From contig NC_133472.1 in assembly GCF_025370935.1 (NCBI RefSeq), positions 14,212,397 through 14,276,396 on the forward strand: a DNA stretch of 64,000 nt. Direction: 5' to 3'. Each line of letters starts with the position of its first letter. Position 1 is the first letter of the stretch. Below the pieces are notes generated by a model. It did no database searches. It was given only the letters and a program-made list of their open reading frames with translations, and was not told the origin of the DNA. Both the position numbers and the translations under genes were made by a program. Positions 12,301 to 22,900 of the stretch are shown piece after piece. This DNA comes from Choristoneura fumiferana (Eukaryota; Arthropoda; Insecta; Lepidoptera; Tortricidae).

Positions 12301-15300
12301 GCCCGCGCCGCCCGCGCCGGCTCCCACCGGCCGGAACCCCGCCGCCGAGCCCAGGAAGCGCGCCTCCGACGTCACCGGCGGGTCCCACGGCACTTGTGGA
12401 AACAGCGCGAACGGGTCGCCCCACTCGTTCCACAGCTCGTAGCCGTGCACGAGGCTTATCGAGTAATTCCGCCGGTAAGCGGGACTCGCGTAAGGAGCTT
12501 CAAGCGGCCCAAGCGTCTCCTCTGGCTCCGCGTCCAATGCGGGAGGCTCTAACCGAGGCGGGTAGTACGACTCGTTGAACGCTGGCGTACCAGCCGTGGG
12601 CGTCGCCGGGCGCGCCGGTATATTCAGACGTGTTCGAATAACGGCCAGAAGCGAGTCTACCATCACTTGCACGGAGCTGAGATAACGCTCCCAGAGCAAC
12701 CGTCCTTGGCGCCGAAATGCTAGCAAATCAGCATCCGACAACGCTCGTAAAACGAAATGCAATTCTGTGACACGCGCTTTAGGAAGCATTATGACTGCTC
12801 GTCGCCAATCAAGTACTTCGGCGAATGGTAAAGTGATCCTGTCTCCTCCCATGATAACTGGAATTGCACCGGATCTCAGGGCTTCGTACAACCTTGCTTG
12901 TAGCAGTGCTGTAGATGTATATGAAATGTCACAAGGGGCGAGTATCAGAACAAAGGTGGAATATCTCAGCACTGCGCGTCTCGAGCGATCCGTGCCACAG
13001 AGAGCCCAGTCACCGATAGATACTAAAGCACGCTTTTCAACAGGTGGGTCACATTCAAATTGTAAGAAGAACACATCCGACGTCGAACTGGACTTCGCAG
13101 TCTTCTGCAGGTTTTCAATCAGAGACTCATCTTGGTCTTTGTTCAATCCGTTAAACTGTGGTTGTGAGCCCTGAAAACTGAACGCAGCTAATGAATTCAT
13201 ACCAGACTAAAAGTTTTTGCAAGAATTTATAGGTATTTCATTTCATACCCGTATAAATTTGGATAAAAAGAGAATACCTGAGTAGATACTTTCGTCGCGC
13301 AGGAGCGATCGGAGCGCAATCCGACCACACGTCTCCGCCAGGAGGTCCCAGTGCGGGTGGGGTTACGATATCGTAGCCCGGTCGAAACCGGCTTAGTGTG
13401 AACGTAGACTGCGCGATGATGGCTCTGCCCGTAGCCGCGCCGCTGAAGGCATCACCAGACCCCACGGAGAGCTCTCTCCTTGCCAGGTTGATGAGCACAT
13501 GATTGCGCCCGTCCCCGCCCCAGTAAGGTAAACCTTTAATTACCGTCTCATTAAGAGTCAGTTTTACGGTCTCAGCTGTAGACCTAAAATTGGAATGAAC
13601 ATCTTTAGAAACGAAATGTAAGGTAAGTACGTTAAATAGGGCTTTGCAAACAAGATTCTTACAGTGTATTCCGTTCTGATGAGAACGCCTCGCCCACCAG
13701 GACTAGATAAATGCAGGCTTCGTTAGGGTTCTGGGTGATATGCGCGTTATATCCCAGCGTCTGTCTGACCGTGGTTTTGAGGAATCCGTCCACCTCGGCG
13801 CCGGCTATGGGTGAGTATTTGTCTGGGTCATAAAAGTAAACAGGGAAGCCAGACGTGAGGGAGCACCGGGAATGGTCGAAGCAGGAATGCATGCGGCAGT
13901 CGTGTTGAGAATGGATGGGGATCGGTGGGAGCAAGGCGGGAGGTTGGGAGGGTAGGAGGGGTGAGGGTGGGGCGAGTTCGGGCGAGTCGCGGCGGATGGC
14001 CTCGAGCTGCGCGAGGCGCGCCTGGTCGGCGGAGACGCGTAGGCGGCGGAGCTCAGCCTCGGCGCGGGAGTGCTCGGTGCGGGCGCTTTCGGCGCGAGCG
14101 CCCGCTGCCGCCGCCTCACGCTGCAGCCGCGCGCGCCGAGCCTCCAACTCGCGGAGCTCCGTCGATACTGATGCCTTCAAAGTATCATTGACAAGTAATA
14201 TAAGTTATTCATAGATATTACGAGTATTACCCAGAGAACTGTAACCCGACAATATATTGCTAAAATTACCCTATCGTTTCAACCATATAGTGGTTGTGTC
14301 TTCTCGTGACCACTGCTGCAATATGGTCGAAACTTCGCGATAGTTGTAGTAATAAATTGTCGCGTTTAAATTTTTGGTGTAAAGTTATACATAAGTTAAA
14401 GTTTGTAATTACGATTGAGATGAAACTCGGTATACAGATATTTTGAGTCCTAGGGAAACAAAGGCCCTAGGACTCAAAATATCTGTATGCATACCAAATT
14501 AGGATATGTAGAATAGTTTTATACCACAAAATTGCATAGTTCGCGAGCGACGGGATAGGACGAAGTCGCGGGCAACAGCTATATAGTAATACGCATGTGT
14601 AAAAATTGTTAAAGTTCTATAAAAGTTCATAAAGGCAACATTTTTACTAATGTTATTTTTCTAGTTTTGGTAGGTGACTTTCTCCTTAACTTTGTCATGC
14701 AACTTACAGGACACCCTGTATAGTAACTGCAGTGGCAAATTAAGCTTGTTCGGGCCCAGGGGTGCCAAAGCTGAATTAGGCCCCCAATATTAGAAGTTGA
14801 TGTATGTCCAAACAAATTGAATCATGACCCAGGGTGGAACCTTTTATTAATCAATTTCACTATGATTTCCTTGACAAAATTATGAGATGTCAACACAACA
14901 TTAGTAGCACAAAGGTTCCACCCTGGGTCATGATTCAATTTCTTCAACTGTACTAAACATATTTTAGCCATGTGCAGGAATCAGTACTTTATCAAGAGCA
15001 CTTGTAAACATTTGGAGGGCCCCACGGGACTGGAGGCTCGAGGCAGGCTACCCCTTCCACCCCACTGTTAATCTGCCACTGATTAACTGTTATCATTTTA
15101 AATTTCTGGCGCCAACAGGGCATCATTTTCGTTTACATTTATTGTTATTGTAAGAAAATTATTCATGTGGTATCATTTATTTCTGTCTGTATCTTTATCT
15201 GGTTGGTATTATGTGGTAGCTTTAGAAACCACTAGGTTGCAACTGCTATTGTAGTCATAGATATACCACATACCTTAATTCTGAGCATTTCTTCTATTCT

Positions 15301-17277
15301 TATCTTAAGGTCTGCTGCATTCATAATTGAGAAGTCACCATATGTATCCAGAGCATGATGCATGGGATTACCATCAAAGGAGAATGATAGTGAATCATAC
15401 TGAAACAAGAATACGGTATTTGACTATTTTTTATATACTTTATAAATTAACTCTTCATAATGCCTGTTATCGAATAGAAAAACAATTTTTAAGCTACCTT
15501 TACAAATTACAAAATAATAAAGGTTAGAAATCTAAGATGAGATAGAGAAAGACATACTGGCATGTGACTTACATGCCAGTATCGCCATCCTTGCTGCATA
15601 GAGAATTTTATTTCAAAAAATCGCTAAGTCCAATTTTCAACCGATTTTAGTTTTTTCTTCGCCGAACACTGTGTATATCTATATTTTCATAATAATTTTT
15701 AAAAAGTGGCAAATTCAGGAGTTGTCAAATACCATATTATATCATTATTACAACTGGATAAACTAAGTCACTAAAGCACAAAAGCAAAAAGTGAAAACAT
15801 GAAAGAATATAGAGGTTTTTTATAGAGGATGTCCCAAGAAGTAGTGATATACTAAAGCCGGGAGATAGAGGACCTAGAGAGCTATCTGAATCACCCCCAT
15901 GTATGTTCCGCGATTTTTCGTATTTTCGGAGTTATCACTTTTTTTTAATTTTTCACCTATCGCCGAGTACGATGAAATTTTTATTTATGGTGACGTGAAT
16001 TATTGCGGTAGATGCTTGATTTTTTTTGTGTGCTAAGCTGATAGATAGGCCAATTCAGTATGGTAACATTTACTATCGTTAGATCTTTGAATGGAATAAA
16101 AAAAAATTAAATGCCAAGAAAGATAAAATTACCCAGTATGTTCACAATTTCAAGGGCCCTTAAAAAAATAAAATCACATAAAAAAAATACCGTTTGGCTT
16201 TTAAAAACTTGCTCTATCTATCAGGTAGCTACTCTGAAAATTTCATTTTATTATTCATAAGGCTTCAATCAAAAAATTTAAATCTAAATGTGGTAAGTGC
16301 AACATTTTAATTTACATGACGATCAATGCAAGCAAAGCAAAACCTTTCTAAATAAATTTCGTTCTAATCACGCACTGGCTATCAATAGAAAAAGAACAAA
16401 AAAACAAAAGACGGTTGACGCATGAGAAAATTTTCACGTTGTTTGGTCATCGTTGTTATTTTTCAATAATTTAAAAATTGTGTTTTAATACTGCTAATTG
16501 TTCGTTTCCCTAATCATTTTGGCTATTCATATGGACTTTGACTTGCATTACGACTTGGATTAGTGTTATTACCTGGAATCGACGACTTGGCATTAACTGG
16601 ACTTGAGTTTGCGTGTAAGTGATCATGTTTACTTCACGTGACTACGCAGAAATGCATTACTATTACGGTTATGCTAGGGGGAATGCGGCAGAAGCTTCAA
16701 GGCTGTACCGGGAACATGTGGAACGAAGAGGCGGGCCTCAAAGGTTAACACTAAAGTGTTCTTGGAATGTCGATTCCCTTTTTAAATTCGGATTTTCAAT
16801 TGCCCATGAGTGAGTCTGTATTACCTTTTTTCATCATGTGCCAAGTTTCATAGGCGGGAGAATTTTTCGTAAGTCTTCATACAACAAATCTTCTCGTAGA
16901 CTAGAGTTTCTGGCTGGTTGTAAAATTTACTGTCCATCTTAATATAGACCTTTACTTATTGACATAAGGCATTGTTTCATGACAATGATTAAGTAAATGC
17001 TCCAATCTAATGTATTATAATTACGGTTTAGTTATATTAGCAAGACTAATGTATTTTAAACTTGATAGTTTTATACGCCAAGAGCAAAAAATGCTACGGA
17101 GTTAGTGGGATTGAATTTATACACTTACACCAGATAAAACATTGCAAATCCATTGCTTACCTTAGATAAATAGTAATGAGTAACAAGCGGCACCACAAAC
17201 AGTATCACGGAGACCATTAGTATTACACGAGATAACTTTAGATGTCCTAGCCATTGGCAAAAGCGGTCATTAAACAT
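9315..17277 (-). CDS. botv: Exostosin-like 3 / brother of tout-velu glycosyltransferase, complete 10-exon gene
   Basis: EXTL3 family members are Golgi type II enzymes that add the first GlcNAc to the linkage tetrasaccharide, starting heparan sulfate chains. Exons (minus): 17161-17277, 15274-15399, 13663-14174, 13278-13583, 12169-13177, 11606-11808, 10993-11094, 10334-10508, 9965-10069, 9315-9419. All junctions are GT-AG, phases agree and the sum is 919 aa, the length I recall for human EXTL3. The start is the first ATG, followed by a signal anchor at about residues 18-37. Then come an Ala/Arg/Glu-rich coiled coil (about 70-145), an exostosin domain from about 172 with the motif LPYWGGDGRNHV, and a GT64 domain from about 659 (REQFTVVILTYERE) with a DDD metal motif at 742-744 (CVDDDAHLRHDE). 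The C-terminus is KCFKFI. Exon 5 begins at a TTCAG inside the longer open frame, chosen because it restores KYLLSFQG. Exons 3 and 5 are very GC-rich. A SINE lies just inside intron 6. A possible ATTAAA polyadenylation signal is at 9211-9216. Confidence 0.96.
11328..11592 (-). mobile_element. tRNA-derived SINE, copy 2, in intron 6 of the EXTL3 gene
   Basis: Read on the minus strand it has the A-box-like TGGCCAAGTGGTTAGAG and B box GGTTCGAATCCC, followed by the same body as copy 1. Its head ends at about 11592, only about 12 bp from the exon 6 donor (GT at 11604-11605), in the same orientation as the host gene. Confidence 0.85.
14432..14488. repeat. Perfect 24-bp inverted repeat
   Basis: The arms 14432-14455 and 14465-14488 (ATACAGATATTTTGAGTCCT... 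and its complement) are perfectly complementary around a 9-bp spacer. It sits in intron 2 of the EXTL3 gene inside RTE-tail-like sequence. Confidence 0.8.
14500..14582 (+). mobile_element. RTE-like LINE tail fragment
   Basis: ACCACAAAATTGCATAGTTC, GACGGGATAGGA and GTCGCGGGCAACAGCTA match the dispersed repeat also seen at 24.3 and 35.8 kb (GATAGCG... TCGCGGGCAGCGG). Confidence 0.5.
14814..14941. repeat. MITE with perfect 31-bp terminal inverted repeats
   Basis: The left arm starts AAATTGAATCATGACCCAGG and the right arm is its exact complement for 31 bp, in intron 2 of the EXTL3 gene. Confidence 0.85.
15830..16820 (+). mobile_element. 5' part of a DUF4817-type transposable element
   Basis: From ATG 16625 the frame reads MFTSRDYAEMHYYYGYARGN then AAEASRLYREHVERRGGP. 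This matches the DUF4817 helix-turn-helix motif (Y-A-x-M-H-x-x-Y-G-x-A-x-G-N-A-x-x-A-x-x-x-Y) of insect transposable-element proteins. The frame ends at 16813, so the copy is truncated. The preceding 800 bp are probably its non-coding leader, by position only. It lies in intron 1 of the EXTL3 gene. Confidence 0.6.
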
Positions 17278-17982
17278 TTTACTAGCGTAGTGTTTTAAGT
17301 GCTATCACACGTGTAATATATTCAGATATAATTACGAACATATTCAGTCATCAGTGTAAAAACCTATGCCTAGCTAGGCGTACGACGAGGAGAACCGAAC
17401 GATAACGAACGAAACCCAGAATCCGAGACCTAGACATAATGTTCCTACATAGGTACTTATACTCTTTGACATAATGATAAATCAAAATACAGTAGTTGAC
17501 GACTGACATTGACAGCAACTATTTTACTCATTTAATCCAGAAATTGCGATGACAATATTGTCCATACAACCATGTTATTTTTCATAATTTAAATATTTTT
17601 ATGTTGATGAAATTGAATCGCTGTAGACCTTTAGCATGCCAGGTTTTTAAATTCATTTCTTCTATGCCAATAGCGCAACGTTAAGTAAAGTTCAGAGCGA
17701 CACAACACAAGCCATCACATCACAACACACTGCGTCAGATAAATGTGAACGCAACCATATATAATAAACCATATAATATACCAGTTTAAAAAACATGAAA
17801 TAAAAAAACTGTTTTTTTTTTTAAAAACGCTTTGAATTTTATGAAACCTATACCATCCATGCGTCACGACACAACACGACAGATAAATGTGAATGCGGCT
17901 TAACACGTGTAACATTTTACATTTTGCGTAGCGACATCTAACCATGGACGTACTACCTCATCTAACTCAAGTTTGAAATGCA

Positions 17983-18118
17983 CAGCAAGGCTACTACGAA
18001 ACTCGAAACTCGAAGTTCGTGTCGTGCGGTCTCTCTCGCTCTCGTATTAAATAGTATTAGTGTCAGAGGGACCGCACGACACGAACTTCGAGTTTCGAGT
18101 TTCGTAGTAACCCTGCTG
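17983..18118. repeat. MITE, CAGCAGGGCTACTACGAAAC family, copy 1
   Basis: CAGCAAGGCTACTACGAAAC and TTTCGTAGTAACCCTGCTG are the ends. The inner arms CGAAGTTCGTGTCGTGCGG and CCGCACGACACGAACTTCG pair perfectly. Confidence 0.85.
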
Positions 18119-18468
18119 GTAATAGATAGCTAACTTCACGTATATTTGTGGTCTCGACTAAAGCGCCACCAAGCGGTTGAGTCCGTGACTAAATGTTTTC
18201 TATATAGATGTATAACAAAGATATTGTCTCTCCTTCCTCTGAGATGTATAGCTACGATAGCTGTCTATTTACGTATATATATTGATAGATATAGGTAGGT
18301 GTGTAGTCACAGAGTACTTTATACATTGTGTATTGTGTGTTATATATGTATGTATGACACAACCAAGCTAAGTTTGCACCTCCCACTTAACAAAAACAGT
18401 AAAAAAAAAACAACAAATATGTAGCTAGCTGTTTAGCTAGTAAATCAGAGGTGTAACTTAAATAAAAG

Positions 18469-18690
18469 AGGGTCTACTCCGAAATTCGAAGTTTGTATCG
18501 TACTGTCCCTCTCACTCGTACTAAATAGTATAAGCGACAGATCAGATCTATTGCTCACCTTGTAATTTTAATAATTTGTTTTCTGTATCGCTTACTATGT
18601 CTGGTGTACAATAAAGAGTCTTTGTATTGTATTGTATCAGAAAGATAAAACGACACGAACTTCGATTTTCGAATTTCGGAGTAGCTCCGC
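18469..18690. repeat. MITE of the same family interrupted by a LINE-tail insertion
   Basis: The halves GTCTACTCCGAAATTCGAAG and TTCGAATTTCGGAGTAGCTC are inverted copies. Between them, about 18541-18645, is an insertion with AATAAAGAGTCTTTGTATTG and TATTGTAT repeats, like a retroelement 3' end. Confidence 0.65.
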
Positions 18691-19178
18691 AGAGCAGGAG
18701 GCGGATGGAACTAGGGGTGGAATAAAAAACATTTTATTTGTAATTATTGACATTTAATTGAAAAAATAACACTTAAATACATATTCTATTATTATTAACT
18801 CTTATTATCACTAAGCGCAGGACTTCTTATAGCAAAGACTGATTCAAGTTTAAGTCAGCAACGTGAAACAGGACCATCGATGAACTGGTCACTTCGCGGT
18901 CTTTGCAACTGAGAAACTAACCGACAGTTATGGGCTCTAAACACCGCCGACCCTAAGTCTTAGTTGTTTTTACACCATAGAATTTACCGTTGTAGTAGTT
19001 TGGCTAACTTTACCAAAGAAAGTACAGTAACAGCTTGTATTCGTGTTGTATTTCCTAGTGAACCAATGCTTTAACGACTATAACGCTGTATACTTATACT
19101 TCAGTTCTTTTGCAAAAATGCTTATAATACTATGTAGTAGTCTAGTATAATATACAATACAATAGCCCTGTGCTTTTT

Positions 19179-19320
19179 AGGGCCTACGCTAGCTGGCGCT
19201 GGTGCACAGTCGTGCGGTGTGGGTACATGTAAAATTCGCCGAACGCGACGCGTGCAGCGCGTGCTGTTAGCGCTGTTCATAATATTTTTCAATAGGCGCG
19301 CGTCAGCTAGAGTAGGCCCT
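19179..19320. repeat. MITE with AGGGCCTAC ends
   Basis: AGGGCCTACGCTAGCTGGCG on the left pairs with CGCGTCAGCTAGAGTAGGCCCT on the right; it is 142 bp in total with a GC-rich interior. Confidence 0.75.
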
Positions 19321-19645
19321 TATAAATTATGCAAATCGTAAAATATTGATAATTAATGATAACCTTGAACAGCATTACTTGTTCTTCATGCAATGGATGC
19401 ATGCAGTTCTGTTTGTTCATTACATTCTATCTACTATTAATTTGCTTTGGTAGAACATAATTTATAGGGACATACGCGACATTGAGTCATGTAAATTTTG
19501 ACAGATTATAAATTTGTAACACTTTCTACCTACCTAATATAATCCAAACAATTCCGACGTGCATTTCAAACTTTTCGCAATAACGCCCGGAATACACATG
19601 AATGTAGTGTGCATGTTTGTGTCTTATTTCTATGAAACATGTATT

Positions 19646-19796
19646 GTACAGTCGAGTCGAGGGCAGAAGTATCTATACAGCCAATTTCAAATATATGTAT
19701 AAGTACATCGACCTTATGGTTAGTGGCATAAAGGTGTATATTGATATTTTTGACATCTTGGTAACTACCTACATATATTTTACACCTTGACTGTAC
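19646..19796. repeat. GTACAGTC-type MITE, diverged
   Basis: It starts GTACAGTCGAGTCGAGG and ends CACCTTGACTGTAC. The terminal bases match the family but the inner arms pair poorly. Confidence 0.5.
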
Positions 19797-19983
19797 ATGT
19801 ACACGCTCCCAGTTACTTGCACAAAAATGTGTAGGCTACATGCATGTGCAGCGCTAGCGCTGGCGTAAATTGTAAAAATACCTATGGCACCTGCAACAAT
19901 TTCAGTACATTCGTTTTACAATAAGAGAAGTAAGATTTTTCTTGTGGCATAAAAGATGCATGAGGCCCTAGACGTCATCAACG

Positions 19984-22900
19984 TCAACAAATATTGGATG
20001 ATGTTGATTTTGTCCTTTCTATAATATCATATTTATAACGACGACTTTTATTACTGTGGTGAGCTAGTAAATGTGTAAATAAAATGTTTGATGTAAATAA
20101 TAAGTCGCATTTTGGGCACTTTTGTCTAGATAATTTGACATTGGACCTACACACACCAAAGTGTCGAACAATACTGTCTTCATTTAAAAAATGTAATCCA
20201 CAGGTACATTTGTAAACCTTAGCCGTTTCTTCTACTACTTCTTTCATATCAAATGACGATTCTCCATTATAACTATAACACTTTTCTTCAGCCTTAAACA
20301 CAATATCAGAATCTGAATCATCATTACTATCTGTAAGTTCACTATCGACTTCTGCTTGTGTTGTTGTGTTTTTAATCGGATCATATGAATTTGGGTCAAA
20401 AGCAATTATAGTCATGTTTTCCCGTAATAAATCAGGATCACGCTCATGAGACCGTAAATGGGTCTTAAGTCTGCTAACGGAGAAATAGAGATCGCATTTT
20501 GGACATTTAGAGTGTGGTCTACCAAAATAACACGAGTGTTTTGGTATAAGCTTTTCATTTTTTATACAAATTTGGCATTTATTGCATCTGTACATTTTAT
20601 AGTCACATATTATACCTCGGAAATTTGATTTGAAAGCCTTTTTTTCTATTTCGTTGGCACTTTTTACTTCACCAAGGAGTATTACTTTCATATTTCTATA
20701 ATTAAAGCTAGCCAATTCTTTATGTTCAGCTGCATGCGTCTCATAATCTTCCGTATTCAACAATAAATTACAGTCTGGACACCTTTTTAAACTGCTGATG
20801 TTACATTGATGAATATCTGACTGGAGTCGATCAACAATTCCATCACAATTTCTGCATTGATATAATATGTATCTTTTACGAAAGCAAATGGAACTATTCA
20901 ACTGTTTGTCTTGTTCCCGATTAAAAACCACGATTCTGTACGATTTCCAACTAATACCAGGGTGCTTGTGAATTTTCTCATGGTCTATTCGTGATGCTGA
21001 AGAGATAAAAGGTAAACCGCAAATGGAGCAGGGATGCTTTCTCAGCTTAAAACAAGAATTATCTGCATGCTTGAATAACGTAGAAGGTTCAATGAAACAG
21101 CGACATTGGTCACATTTGTAGACAGTCCACTCATGTGATCCCTGTTGAGTAACATCCATCTTGATTCTACCTTCATATCTGTAGATAGATTTGCTCAAAA
21201 TTTCTAAAGTTTTCTCTTTTGGAATAGATTTAAAAACATGTTCTAGCCACATATCATGATCTACAGGGAAGTAATAACTATCAAATTTTAGTATTTCGAA
21301 AGTGCGCCTCTCGTCATGTAGATTTTGATGTTTTGCATAACACGCCTTCTCTATTTGTAATGAACAAATTGTACAAGTTTCCGTTTCTATTTCTTTTTCG
21401 CTGTAATGACCGTGGCAGTGCTCCACTACTTTATCGTATGTATCAACAGTAATTTTACAATTTCTACATGTGTAAATAATTTCAGAATCATTTATTACAT
21501 TGCCTTGAAGTGAAGAGTCACGGCACAGCACTTGCTGTGTTGGTTTTTGTAACTTAATGCCGTTTCCAACATGACTTTTTTCTATTGCTCTGTTATTGAA
21601 ATCAAGATTAGTCTGCATGCTATTTTCTGATACTGCATTTTTCATTTTTATTTTATTATTATATTTCAGTGAGTAATTATGAAACATCATATGCAATTTA
21701 AAAGCAGCTTCGGAAAGTTTCATTGTACAGATCTGGCATGTCAAATAAGCTTCTTCACTGCAAACATGATTAAACACGGCAGTTTTACTCACGAAATGAA
21801 CCCCACAAATGCCGCAATCAGGATATTTTGGAATAGGTGGGGTTATTCGTTTTCCATTATTGAGATTAAAAAAATAAAAATCATTCAACTTTAAGTCGCT
21901 TCGTTTTTCATGCAACCTTTTGTGAGTCCGAAAAGATGTCACGGTCAACATAAGACCACAATACTTACAGGGAAGTTTTTTCAAGTTTGTGCAGTGTGAC
22001 TGCAAATGTCGTACATTTCCATGTTTAGGTATAAAACATGTACAATCCTCGCAGTAGAAATAAGCTTGATTAAGCTTTTTAAGATCATGATCAATATTGT
22101 TCAGTTTATTTTTTTCTTGTGGGAGTTCTTCATCATTTCCTTTTTGTTTTGTTTTTACTAGCTTTGATTTTATTTTGAGTGTGTTGTATTTACCAATCTT
22201 GGTATTTTCGTATAAAACTTTATTTGATTTGGGTGATGTAAGTGAGTCAATTTTCTGATACTTGAGACTTGCATCTGACTGTCGATTTATTTCAGTGCCA
22301 GACTTTTTTTGTGAAAATAATTTGTCTGGATCGAGTCTTTGTAGCACAACTTTAACTTCACAAATAGTTTCTACAATATTGTTTAATTTGTTTTTCATCT
22401 GGCTTCCTTTAATTGTTGGCTTCACGGGATTGTCTGAAATAACTTCAGTTTCAATCACAGTAAATTGGTTTATATTCAAATCAGGTGATTTATGTTCAAT
22501 ATCATGTGAAACTTTTAAACCGCCATCTATTAATATGTTACAAATACTGCAATACTGCAGTTTCTTAGCCTTCAAGCCACAATCACGAAAATGATACAGA
22601 AATTTGCTTTCAGAAAAATGACCAGAACATTTTGAGCATTTAAACAAAACCTTGTTGAGATCTAAGTCACTCAAGTTGTAAATCACAAAATGATTAGACA
22701 CAGAATGTTGTCTTTCATGGCTTAACTCATCTTCTTTTTTGAATATTCGATAACAGATGGAACACTTCCAATTGATTAACATTTCCATGTGATCACAGTG
22801 GTTTGCTGCAATTTCAGATGACACAAAATGTATGTCACATTTATTGCAACGGAATAACACTGATTTTAAAACTGGAATTATTTCAGTTTTTGTTCTTTTT

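Larger units (their letters stand above)
17278..19983. other. Intergenic region between the EXTL3 and zinc-finger genes
   Basis: It includes the upstream region of the EXTL3 gene (17.28-17.5 kb) and the 3' flank of the finger gene. It is otherwise AT-rich with four MITE copies. I see no exon. No TATA box or clear core promoter could be assigned. Confidence 0.6.

Noticed and set aside
12106..12578. Plus-strand open frames of 68-148 codons opposite EXTL3 exon 5
   Set aside because: The minus strand carries unmistakable EXTL3 sequence; the plus frames are GC-rich shadows.
13805..14214. Arg/Ser-rich frames on both strands at 13.8-14.2 kb
   Set aside because: They are alternative frames of the EXTL3 coiled-coil exon.
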